Assembly: GCA_021827225.1 (NCBI GenBank)
Contig: JAKAXG010000263.1
Coordinates: 1-6,434, forward strand
Length of the DNA: 6,434 bases
Direction: 5' to 3'
DNA from: Actinomycetes bacterium
GTDB taxonomy: Bacteria; Actinomycetota; Acidimicrobiia; Acidimicrobiales; Palsa-688
The position numbers and the translations under genes are program-made. Shown one piece after another: positions 1 through 5,814 of the stretch. The notes beneath the pieces are model-generated. The model did no database searches and was not told the origin of the DNA. It was given only the letters and a program-made list of their open reading frames with translations. Every line of letters starts with the position of its first letter. Within the stretch, counting starts at the first letter, position 1.

Positions 1-424
1 CGCCGGTGGAGGTCCCCCCGGACGATGGTCCGGCCGGTGCCGGGAGCGGAACGGGGCCGGCCGGGGCCGCCACCGGAACGGGCGTCGCCGGGCGTGCCGG
101 CGAGGTCCCGGTGGCCGGCGACGCCGGGTTGGTGCGGGCGGCTGGTAGGGCCGGAGCGGGGCGGGCGGCGGGTGCGGGCACCTGCCCCGAGCCGGCGAGC
201 GCTGACACGGCGCTGGTAGCGGCCCGGGCTACGGAACTGGCCGGGGACGGAAGCGTGATCGATGCGGCGGGAGGATTGGTCGAACCGCTCGAGGTGCTGG
301 CCTCAGCCGGGTGGGAACGGAGCAGTTCGGTAAGGATGAGAGTGCCGAAAAGCACGAATAGGAACAGCGCGATCGGCTTGATAACCAGCCATACTGTGCG
401 CCTTTCCGGTCCGGGATTCTCCAT
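1..424 (-). CDS. Membrane-anchored or secreted Ala/Pro-rich protein, 3' end cut off by the window edge
   Basis: I do not recognise this gene. Reading leftward from ATG at 424-422, 141 codons are open to the window edge without a stop. The protein has a short charged N-terminus (MENPGPERRT), then one hydrophobic helix at about residues 13-35 (IALFLFVLFGTLILTELL). After this comes PAEA at 39-42, which fits a signal peptidase I site. From about residue 43 to the edge it is Ala/Pro/Ser/Thr-rich with few charges, typical of an extracytoplasmic linker. It is therefore either a secreted protein or a single-pass protein with its bulk outside the membrane. The functional domain would lie beyond the window. 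ATG 424 is the only ATG, GTG or TTG in frame between the upstream stop at 550-548 and this point, but no good Shine-Dalgarno sits at the usual distance. The first 40 codons are less GC-rich than neighbouring genes. An overlapping plus-strand frame (6-449) lacks comparable protein features. Confidence 0.72.
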   Translation of the reverse strand, partial: MENPGPERRTVWLVIKPIALFLFVLFGTLILTELLRSHPAEASTSSGSTNPPAASITLPSPASSVARAATSAVSALAGSGQVPAPAARPAPALPAARTNPASPATGTSPARPATPVPVAAPAGPVPLPAPAGPSSGGTSTG

Positions 425-433
425 TTGCCCATT

Positions 434-462
434 GGAGAAGTCCGAGTGATGAGGACTTCTCC
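434..462 (-). promoter_or_regulatory. Perfect 10-bp hairpin in the leader of the left-edge gene
   Basis: GGAGAAGTCC (434-443) and GGACTTCTCC (453-462) are exact reverse complements separated by 9 nt. The element ends 9 nt before the ATG at 424, where a ribosome binding site would normally be. On the minus strand a purine-rich GGGGAGGA (474-467) sits just upstream of the hairpin. It is too far from the ATG in linear sequence but about 13 nt away if the hairpin folds out. The element could be an RNA structure controlling translation or a DNA operator. Which of these it is remains inference. Confidence 0.45.
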
Positions 463-529
463 CTAATCCTCCCCATGTCCCGCAAGCTGAATTCGCGGAC
501 CTGATCCACGGCCCGTCCGCTCTCCTGCG

Positions 530-560
530 AATGTAGCTAGCCGGAAATCAGCCCTGTCAA
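530..560 (-). promoter_or_regulatory. Possible sigma-70-type promoter for the left-edge gene
   Basis: Read on the minus strand, a perfect TTGACA (-35, positions 560-555) is followed by TACATT (535-530), a fair match to the -10 consensus. The 19-nt spacing is longer than the ideal 17. An alternative -10, TAGCTA (539-534), gives 15 nt. Transcription would start near 523, leaving a leader of roughly 100 nt that contains the hairpin at 434-462. The motif lies in a stretch of about 40% GC, unusual for this window. Confidence 0.35.
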
Positions 561-575
561 CCTGAATAGGCGAAT

Positions 576-656
576 AATATCTGTAATTATTTGGCAGATA
601 TTGCGGGGCCTGCTTCGTGCAGATTATCTGAGACTTTCTGCCGGGTCCGACAGATT
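576..656. promoter_or_regulatory. Cluster of CAGAT/ATCTG dyads, candidate operator region
   Basis: Within about 80 bp there are AATATCTG (576-583) and CAGATATT (595-602), a perfect 8-bp inverted repeat with an 11-nt spacer. CAGATTATCTG (620-630) is a dyad on one central base, and there is a further CAGATT at 651-656. The half-site CAGAT(A/T) thus appears five times in both orientations. The cluster lies just upstream of the predicted leftward -35 at 560-555 and about 40-120 bp before the small plus-strand ORF at 696. It could bind a regulator acting on either gene. No specific regulator family can be named from the motif. Confidence 0.3.
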
Positions 657-695
657 CCGAATGGTTGCGCCGTCGCGCTGGGTAGGGGAGGCGGT

Positions 696-929
696 ATGAG
701 AAGTGATGGCAACGGCCGGGACGATCTCGTGGAACCCGAGGGGGTGAATGCCGGCCGCCCGGTGACCGACCGCCCCTCCGAGGACGCCGACGTTGTGGGT
801 GACGGCACCGCGGTGCCGGGGTCTGCGCACCCCTCCGCGGACCACGGTCAGCTGGTCAGTGGGGAGGAGGGCTCGCGGACCGGTAGACCGCCTCAGCCGG
901 GCCAGGAGCTCCAGATGGGGGAGGGCTGA
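696..929 (+). CDS. Uncertain small acidic ORF, antisense at its end to the kinase gene
   Basis: This is an unrecognised 77-residue frame starting at ATG 696 with a good Shine-Dalgarno (GGGGAGG at 685-691, 4 nt before the ATG) and ending at TGA 927-929. The product is hydrophilic, rich in Asp, Glu and Gly, and has no membrane segment or known motif. It begins MRSDGNGRDD. By eye, about four fifths of third codon positions are G or C while second positions are near half, the pattern of real genes in GC-rich DNA. Its last 74 bp lie opposite the 3' end of the histidine kinase gene. The same frame can be extended upstream to TTG 591, but ATG 696 has the better ribosome binding site. It may equally be a chance frame in the kinase's 3' region, so confidence is low. 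Confidence 0.3.
   Translation: MRSDGNGRDDLVEPEGVNAGRPVTDRPSEDADVVGDGTAVPGSAHPSADHGQLVSGEEGSRTGRPPQPGQELQMGEG
803..818. repeat. 16-bp perfect palindrome
   Basis: CGGCACCGCGGTGCCG is a perfect self-complementary sequence with no loop. It lies 38 bp beyond the kinase stop codon and inside the uncertain small ORF. It could form a cruciform or an operator, or a weak hairpin in transcripts leaving the kinase gene. In GC-rich DNA one such palindrome per window can occur by chance. Confidence 0.3.
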
Positions 930-2388
930 GGGGGTAGGAGTCCCCCTCGTCGTAAAGCGGATCATCCGGGTCGCTGTCGGCTTCCACCTCGGCGACGATG
1001 GGCAGCTCGATGTGCACCAGGGTCCCGCCCTCCGGTGGCACGGAGGCGGTCACCGTCCCGCCGTGCTCGATGACCACCTGGTGCACGATGGCCAGCCCCA
1101 GCCCCGACCCCGGCATGCTGCGGGCCGTCTCGGCCCGGTAGAACCGGTCGAAGACGTGCGGAAGGTCCGCCGGGGAGATTCCCGGGCCGTGATCGTGGAT
1201 GTCGAGGGCCCAGCGCCCGCCCCGCTGTAGCCACACCTCCACGGTGCCGGAGGGAGGGCTCCACTTGGCGGCGTTGTCGAGGACGTTGAGAATGGCCCGC
1301 TCCAGGAGGGCGGGCGAGGCCCGTACCGAGCCTGGGGTCAGGTGAACGTCGAAGTTGAGGTTGGGGGCCCTCCGGCGGGCCCGTTCGATGGCCCGCTCGA
1401 CGATGGAGTCGAGGCGGACCTCGATCGGCTGGGGCTGCTTCTCCTCCTGGCGGGCCAGGTCGACCAGGTCCCCGATCAGGTTGGTGAGCTCCTCCATCTG
1501 GGCCTCGACGTCGTGCACCAGATCGGCCCGGTCGGTGGCTGGCAGGTCCCGGACGCGCATCAGCACCTCGATGTTGGTCCGAAGGCTGGTGAGAGGGGTC
1601 CGCAGCTCGTGGCCGGCGTCGGAGATGAGTTGCGCCTGCTGCTGGCGCGAGGTGGCCAGAGCGGTGAGCATCTCGTTGAACGAGCGGGCCAGGCGGGCCA
1701 GCTCGTCGTCACCCTCCTCGTCGATGCGGGAGCTCAGGTCCTGGGTGGCCGCCACGTGCTCGGCGGCCGCGGTGAGCTTCTCCACCGGGCGCAGCATGGT
1801 CCGGCCCAGCACGAAGCCGATGCCCACCGCCACCGCGATCCCGCCGGCCGCCACCAGCCACAGGATGATCCCGAGGGTGGACAGGGTGCGGTTGGTCTCG
1901 GCCAGCGGTCGGGCGATCTGGACGGCCACGGGGGTTCCGGCGGCGTAGAGCCCGCCCCCTTCCGTGATGACCCGGAACGGCTGCCCGTGGTAGTGCATGG
2001 TGTCGAAGCGGTGGGTCCGGCTCTGCAGAGCGGCCATGTCGGCCTGGGCGGTGGTGGGCGCGAGCACCCCGATCGACGGGTTCAGGTCGGCGACGCTGTT
2101 GGCGATCACCTGGCCGTTGCCGGTGATCGCCTGCACGAACCCGCCGTTGAGCCTGACCAGGCTGCCCAGCCGGTCGACGTTGATGGTCCCTCCTCGCGGT
2201 GACAGGAGCGGGGCGCTGTTCAGGTCCGACACGAGGGCCGAGTCCACCTGCGTGAGCAACTGGTGGCGCACGGTGAACCAGGCGGCGAGGGACGCCAGGG
2301 CAACGGTGATCCCGACCGCCGAGGCGATGGCGCTACCCAGCCGGGCGCGGAAGCTCAGACTCCGCCACCGGGTCCACCACGGCCTCAC
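856..2388 (-). CDS. mprB: MprB-like membrane sensor histidine kinase
   Basis: A 510-residue two-component sensor kinase that autophosphorylates on His and passes the phosphate to the response regulator encoded just upstream. Segments in order: transmembrane helix about 19-39, extracytoplasmic sensor about 40-172, second helix about 173-195, HAMP about 196-250, and the dimerisation/phosphoacceptor helix with H260 in [10 protein letters not shown]. The ATPase domain follows, with N box N368/N372 in [13 protein letters not shown]1 DHGPGI (399-404), FDRFYRAE (413-420) and G2 GSGLGLAI (427-434). All catalytic motifs are intact. Layout and motif wording match mycobacterial MprB, which senses envelope stress, so the symbol is by similarity. 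The start GTG 2388 overlaps the regulator's TGA by 4 nt (GTGA), implying translational coupling. The frame is open further upstream, but only inside the regulator gene. After about residue 466 there is an acidic then proline-rich tail of some 45 residues with weaker GC3 bias. Confidence 0.93.
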   Translation of the reverse strand: MRPWWTRWRSLSFRARLGSAIASAVGITVALASLAAWFTVRHQLLTQVDSALVSDLNSAPLLSPRGGTINVDRLGSLVRLNGGFVQAITGNGQVIANSVADLNPSIGVLAPTTAQADMAALQSRTHRFDTMHYHGQPFRVITEGGGLYAAGTPVAVQIARPLAETNRTLSTLGIILWLVAAGGIAVAVGIGFVLGRTMLRPVEKLTAAAEHVAATQDLSSRIDEEGDDELARLARSFNEMLTALATSRQQQAQLISDAGHELRTPLTSLRTNIEVLMRVRDLPATDRADLVHDVEAQMEELTNLIGDLVDLARQEEKQPQPIEVRLDSIVERAIERARRRAPNLNFDVHLTPGSVRASPALLERAILNVLDNAAKWSPPSGTVEVWLQRGGRWALDIHDHGPGISPADLPHVFDRFYRAETARSMPGSGLGLAIVHQVVIEHGGTVTASVPPEGGTLVHIELPIVAEVEADSDPDDPLYDEGDSYPLSPPPSGAPGPAEAVYRSASPPPH

Positions 2389-3065
2389 TGCTGGGACGGC
2401 TCCCGCAGGACGTAGCCGACACCGCGGACCGTGTGGATGAGCCGGGGCTCGCCGGCCGCTTCCGTCTTGCGCCTGAGGTAGCCGATGTAGACCTCGAGCG
2501 AGTTCGAGTTGGCCCCGAAGTCGTAACCCCATACCCGGTCGAAGATCAGCTCGCGGGTGAGCACCTGGCGGGCGTTGCGCAGCAGCAGCTCCAGCAGGAG
2601 GAACTCCGTGCGGGTCAGCTCTATCAGCCGGCTCCCCCGGCGCACCTCCCGCGTCCCCGGGTCGAGGGACAGATCGGAGAAGCGGAGCATCTCGTCGTCG
2701 GAGGGGGCGCTGCGGCGCAGAAGGGCCCGGATCCGGGCCAGCAGCTCCTCCAGGGCGAACGGCTTCACCAGGTAGTCGTCGGCGCCGGCGTCGAGGCCGG
2801 CGACCCTCTCGTTGACCGCGGCCCTGGCGGTCAGCATGAGCACCGGTGTGGCGTCGCCGGCCGCCCGCAGCCGGCGGCACACCTCCAGCCCGTCCATGCG
2901 GGGCATGGCCACGTCGAGGATGATGGCGTCGGCCGGTCGCTCGGCGTGGGCGGCCAGCGCCGCGGGACCGTCGTCCGCGGCCTCGGTCGTGTAGCCCTCG
3001 AAGCGCAGCGCCCTGTCGAGGGCCTGGCGCACCGCCGGCTCGTCGTCCACCACCAGGACTCTCAC
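2385..3065 (-). CDS. mprA: MprA-like OmpR-family response regulator
   Basis: A 226-residue DNA-binding response regulator, partner of the kinase whose gene overlaps its stop codon. The receiver domain (about 1-118) has the acidic pair D7/D8, phosphoacceptor D51 in [15 protein letters not shown]79 and K101 in [10 protein letters not shown]. The winged-helix domain (about 127-223) includes [13 protein letters not shown] and ends [13 protein letters not shown]. The wording is very close to mycobacterial MprA, which responds to envelope stress and controls sigma factor and protease genes. The symbol is by similarity and the regulon here is unknown. I chose GTG 3065 because it gives the family-typical start [12 protein letters not shown] 3083 would add six residues. 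Neither has a Shine-Dalgarno, so leaderless translation is possible. It is transcribed away from the coiled-coil gene at 3144 across a 78-bp gap. In mycobacteria the protease gene pepD follows mprB, but no protease domain is visible in this window. Confidence 0.93.
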   Translation of the reverse strand: MRVLVVDDEPAVRQALDRALRFEGYTTEAADDGPAALAAHAERPADAIILDVAMPRMDGLEVCRRLRAAGDATPVLMLTARAAVNERVAGLDAGADDYLVKPFALEELLARIRALLRRSAPSDDEMLRFSDLSLDPGTREVRRGSRLIELTRTEFLLLELLLRNARQVLTRELIFDRVWGYDFGANSNSLEVYIGYLRRKTEAAGEPRLIHTVRGVGYVLREPSQQ

Positions 3066-3143
3066 AAATTCAGTGTGACCCAATCAGATGAGAAACGGAT
3101 TAGAGGCGGTCCGGCCCGGTCGCTCATATAGGCTTCGATCGCT

Positions 3144-3446
3144 ATGTCCCGGGTTCTCATCGAGCGACGACTGTTCGACGTGGCCCAGAGACTGAAACGC
3201 GCCCGGGAGGAGCTGGCGGTCATCGAGGAGCAGCTCCAGGTGATGGCCGAGGCGGCCGACGAGGCCCGGATCCGTTCTCTGGTGTCGGAGACCCCTCTCG
3301 CCCACCGGGAGTACGCAGAAGCGCAGCGTCACGCCGACGCCATGGAGCGCAGCCGCCGGTCGGTGGCGACGGAGGTGGCGGAGCTGCAGGCGGCCCAGGA
3401 CGAGTTGCTGGACCGGCTCATCAGCGAGGACCATTCCGGTTCCTGA
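3144..3446 (+). CDS. Small coiled-coil protein of unknown function
   Basis: A 100-residue soluble protein, ATG 3144 to TGA 3444-3446, that I do not recognise. It is almost entirely predicted helix, rich in Glu, Ala, Arg and Leu, with heptad-like spacing over about residues 8-40 (RLFDVAQRLKRAREELAVIE) and 58-94 (QRHADAMERSRRSVATEVAE), joined by a short segment around 44-56. This suggests an antiparallel coiled-coil hairpin. There is no signal peptide, membrane helix, Cys pair or catalytic motif. No Shine-Dalgarno precedes the ATG. A TATAGG-like element at 3127-3132, 11 nt before it, would put the transcript start at or near the start codon. It shares the divergent gap with the mprA-like gene and stands 82 nt before the ANTAR regulator, in the same direction. 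A structural or protein-binding role is possible but unproven. Codon bias is like that of its neighbours, so it looks like a real gene. Confidence 0.82.
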   Translation: MSRVLIERRLFDVAQRLKRAREELAVIEEQLQVMAEAADEARIRSLVSETPLAHREYAEAQRHADAMERSRRSVATEVAELQAAQDELLDRLISEDHSGS

Positions 3447-3448
3447 CA

Positions 3449-3500
3449 GCCCCCGCCCGTCCGGAGTGGGGGCCAGGCTGGGGTCGCCCGTATCCTTTTT
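3449..3500 (+). terminator. Weak candidate terminator after the coiled-coil gene
   Basis: GCCCCC (3449-3454) can pair with GGGGGC (3468-3473) around a 13-nt loop. A T-run follows only about 22 nt later (TTTTT at 3496-3500), so this is not a classical intrinsic terminator. The same T-rich stretch includes TATCCT (3491-3496), which fits a -10 element for the next gene, with no clear -35. Transcription may simply continue into the ANTAR regulator gene. Confidence 0.25.
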
Positions 3501-3528
3501 CCCACCTTCGAGCCCGTAAGGAGCACCT

Positions 3529-4122
3529 GTGCCAGTACGAGTCGTGATCGCCGAGGACGAGGCCATTGTCCGGCTCGACCTCAAGGAGATCATGGAAGAG
3601 GAGGGATACGAGGTCGTCGGCGAGACCGGCCGGGGCGACGAGGCGGTGGAGCTGGTCCGCCAGCACCGCCCCGACCTGGCCATTCTCGACGTGAAGATGC
3701 CCGGTGCCGACGGTCTCACCGCCGCCCGGGAGATCAATGCCGAGCGCCTCTGCGCCGTGCTCATCCTCACCGCGTTCAGCCAGCGCGACCTGATCGAGCA
3801 GGCCCGCAACGCCGGGGCCCTGGCCTACCTGGTCAAGCCGTTCCAGAAGAGCGAGCTGCTGCCTGCGATCGAGATGGCCCTCGGCCGCTTCTCCGAGATG
3901 AGGGCCCTGGACGAGCAGGTGAAGTCCCTGGAGGAGAGCCTGGAGGTCCGCAAGGCGGTGGACCGGGCCAAGGGCATACTGATGGACGAGCTGGGCTGGA
4001 AGGAGCACGAATCGTTCTCCTGGATCCAGAAGACGGCCATGAGGGAACGGGTCAAGATGCTCGAGATCGCCGAAAGGGTGATACACCAGGGCCTGCGACC
4101 CGACGCAAGCGAGAGCCAGTAA
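3529..4122 (+). CDS. pdtaR: PdtaR-like ANTAR-domain response regulator
   Basis: A 197-residue response regulator that acts on RNA rather than DNA. In this family, phosphorylation promotes dimerisation, and the ANTAR domain binds paired-hairpin RNA motifs to control termination or translation. The receiver domain (about 1-120) has acidic residues E9/D10, phosphoacceptor D54 in AILDVKMPGADGL, T81 in LTAFSQRDLIEQARNAGA and K103 in AYLVKPF. A helical linker (about 121-140) leads to the ANTAR domain (about 141-187) with VDRAKGILM and SFSWIQKTAM. The wording is close to Mycobacterium tuberculosis PdtaR (Rv1626). The cognate kinase PdtaS is not in this window. Start GTG 3529 has a strong Shine-Dalgarno (AAGGAG, 3518-3523, 5 nt away). 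The next gene begins 17 nt after the TAA, so the two are probably one transcript. Everything needed for function appears intact. Confidence 0.94.
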   Translation: MPVRVVIAEDEAIVRLDLKEIMEEEGYEVVGETGRGDEAVELVRQHRPDLAILDVKMPGADGLTAAREINAERLCAVLILTAFSQRDLIEQARNAGALAYLVKPFQKSELLPAIEMALGRFSEMRALDEQVKSLEESLEVRKAVDRAKGILMDELGWKEHESFSWIQKTAMRERVKMLEIAERVIHQGLRPDASESQ

Positions 4123-4139
4123 CCCGACCCGGGGGGGAA

Positions 4140-5777
4140 ATGACCGAAATCAACGAAACGCAGCTGCAGTGGAACCTGGCCGACGTCTGGGAGACGATCG
4201 CCCGGGTGGCCCCCGACCGGCCGGCCCAGATCTGCGGTGACCGCCGTTACAGCTGGGGCGAGTTCGACGCCCGCGCCGGCGCCCTGGCCGCGGACATGCA
4301 CCGGGCCGGCCTGTCCCACCAGGGAAAAGTAGCGGCCTATCTGCACAATTCGCCTGAATACCTGGAGGCGTACTTCGCCGCTTTCAAGGTGGCCGCAGTG
4401 CCGGTGAACGTCAACTACCGCTACGGCGCGGGCGAGCTCACCTACCTGCTCGACAACGCCGACGCCGAGGTGGTCGTCTTCCACGCCCGGTTCGCCCCGG
4501 TGCTCGACCAGATCAGGGACCGCCTGCCCCAGGTGCGCCGGTGGTACGTGGTGGCCGACGGGTCACCCGAGCCTGACTGGGCGGTCCCCTACGAGCAGGT
4601 GATCGCCGCCCCGGCCGGTTCCACCGACTCGTGGCCGCAGCGATCCGGTGACGACCTGCTGCTGCTCTACACCGGGGGCACCACCGGCATGCCCAAGGGC
4701 GTGATGTGGCGCCAGGACGACCTGGTCCGGGTGCTGGGCGGGGGCGGGAACCCGCTGCTCGGCCTGGCGCCGGCGTCGGGGCTGGACGAGCTGGCCAGCC
4801 GGGTCGCGGACGGGGTCGGGGTGCTGACGTGCCTGCCGGCCTGCCCGTTGATGCACGGCACCGGCCAGTTCAGCGCTTTCATCGCCATGATGCTGGGCGG
4901 CTGCGTGGACACCATCCCCGACGCCCGCTTCGACGCCGACCGCCTGTGGCAGACCGTCGAGCGCGACGGTGTCAACCTCATCGCCATCGTGGGCGACGCC
5001 TTCGCCCGGCCCCTCCTCGCCGCCCTCGACGCCTCACCGGGTCGCTACGACACCTCGAGCGTCATGGTCATCAACTCCTCCGGCGTCATGTGGAGCCAGG
5101 AGGTCAAGGACGGGCTGCTCAAGCACATGCCGGGGGCGATCCTGTTCGACTCGCTCGGATCGTCGGAGGCGGTGGGTATGGGCGCCAGCATGGCCGGCGG
5201 CGGCACCTCCGCGGCCACCGCGGCCTTCTCGTTGGGCGTCGGCGCCCGGGTGGTCGGCCCCGATGACCGGGACGTGGCACCCGGATCCGGCGAGGTCGGG
5301 GTGATAGCCCTCCCCGGCTACATCCCGGTCGGCTACTACAAGGACCCGGAGAAGACGGCCCGGACCTTCCGCACCATCGACGGGACCCGCTACACCATCC
5401 CCGGGGACTGCGCCACGGTGGATGCCGAGGGAGGGATCCATTTGCTGGGGAGGGGATCCGTTGTGATCAACACCGGCGGGGAGAAGGTCTACCCCGAGGA
5501 GGTGGAGGAGGTCATCAAGCGCCTGCCGGGCGTGGCCGACGCCGTGTGCGTCGGGGTCCCCGACGAGCGCTTCGGTGAGCGGGTGTGCGCGCTGGTGGAG
5601 TTGCAGCCGGGCGCCTCCATGGGCTCCGACGACGTGGTCGGCGCCGTCCGTGCCGAGCTGGCCGGCTACAAGGTGCCCCGGGCCGTGCATTTCATCGGGT
5701 CCATCGGGCGCAGCCCGGCGGGGAAGGTGGACTACCCGGGGCTGAAACGCCAGGCCACGGAGCTGGCCGGGACGTAG
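4140..5777 (+). CDS. Acyl-CoA synthetase, FadD19-like (ANL superfamily)
   Basis: A 545-residue cytoplasmic adenylate-forming ligase: carboxylic acid + ATP + CoA gives acyl-CoA + AMP + PPi through an acyl-adenylate. ATP-binding P-loop YTGGTTGMPKG is at 177-187, followed by VMWRQDD as in FadD19-type enzymes. Further core motifs are DSLGSSEA (337-344), YTIPGD with the ribose-binding D423, the hinge region LGRGSVVINTGGEKVYPEE (436-454) and the catalytic lysine K529 in SPAGKVDY. Length and all core motifs fit a full, active enzyme. Mycobacterial FadD19 activates steroid side-chain acids. Whether this one takes steroids, branched or ordinary fatty acids cannot be read from sequence. ATG 4140 follows a G-run (GGGGGGG, 4131-4137) that can serve as ribosome binding site. 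It lies 17 nt behind the pdtaR-like gene and converges on the ureohydrolase. No steroid-degradation genes are seen beside it. Confidence 0.95.
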   Translation: MTEINETQLQWNLADVWETIARVAPDRPAQICGDRRYSWGEFDARAGALAADMHRAGLSHQGKVAAYLHNSPEYLEAYFAAFKVAAVPVNVNYRYGAGELTYLLDNADAEVVVFHARFAPVLDQIRDRLPQVRRWYVVADGSPEPDWAVPYEQVIAAPAGSTDSWPQRSGDDLLLLYTGGTTGMPKGVMWRQDDLVRVLGGGGNPLLGLAPASGLDELASRVADGVGVLTCLPACPLMHGTGQFSAFIAMMLGGCVDTIPDARFDADRLWQTVERDGVNLIAIVGDAFARPLLAALDASPGRYDTSSVMVINSSGVMWSQEVKDGLLKHMPGAILFDSLGSSEAVGMGASMAGGGTSAATAAFSLGVGARVVGPDDRDVAPGSGEVGVIALPGYIPVGYYKDPEKTARTFRTIDGTRYTIPGDCATVDAEGGIHLLGRGSVVINTGGEKVYPEEVEEVIKRLPGVADAVCVGVPDERFGERVCALVELQPGASMGSDDVVGAVRAELAGYKVPRAVHFIGSIGRSPAGKVDYPGLKRQATELAGT

Positions 5778-5785
5778 GGGGCGGA

Positions 5786-5810
5786 GGCGGCCGGCGTCTG
5801 CCGGCCTGCC
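5786..5810. terminator. Shared terminator hairpin between convergent genes
   Basis: GGCCGGC (5789-5795) and GCCGGCC (5800-5806) form a perfect 7-bp GC stem with a 4-nt loop (GTCT). Three more pairs (5786-5788 with 5808-5810) extend it past one bulged T. It fills most of the 37-nt gap between the stop codons of two facing genes, so it can act in both directions. There is no T-run, which is common for terminators in GC-rich actinobacteria. Confidence 0.6.
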
Positions 5811-5814
5811 GCAG

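Larger units (their letters stand above)
425..695. other. Low-GC intergenic control region
   Basis: This stretch contains no convincing gene. GC drops to about 40% between 541 and 600. It holds the hairpin (434-462), the leftward promoter candidate (530-560) and the dyad cluster (576-656), all listed separately. Short frames here, such as minus-strand 303-509 and 587-808, have no coherent protein features. No clear intrinsic terminator with a T-run is visible for the kinase gene that ends at 856. Confidence 0.6.

Noticed and set aside
6..449. Plus-strand open frame (147 codons) at the left edge
   Set aside because: It gives a Gly/Ala-rich sequence without features, while the opposite strand encodes a clean N-terminus with a membrane helix and possible signal cleavage site.
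1342..2202. Long plus-strand open frame (286 codons) opposite the histidine kinase
   Set aside because: It is a mirror of the kinase's GC-rich third positions. The product is Gly/Val/His-rich without domains, while the kinase frame has every expected motif.
2389..2880. N-terminal extension of the kinase frame to an upstream start at 2880
   Set aside because: The extra residues are an Arg/Pro/Gly-rich out-of-frame reading of the response regulator gene. GTG 2388 gives the proper kinase start with a 4-nt overlap.
2433..3131. Plus-strand open frame (232 codons) opposite the response regulator
   Set aside because: It is a shadow of the mprA-like gene: low-complexity composition, no motif, and it spans the divergent promoter.
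3421..4086. Minus-strand open frame (221 codons) opposite the pdtaR-like gene
   Set aside because: It is an antisense shadow. The plus-strand frame has complete receiver and ANTAR domains with a strong ribosome binding site.
4131..4137. Run of seven G residues as a possible slippage or phase-variation site
   Set aside because: It lies just before the synthetase start codon where it works as a ribosome binding sequence. One short G-run in GC-rich DNA is not evidence of phase variation.
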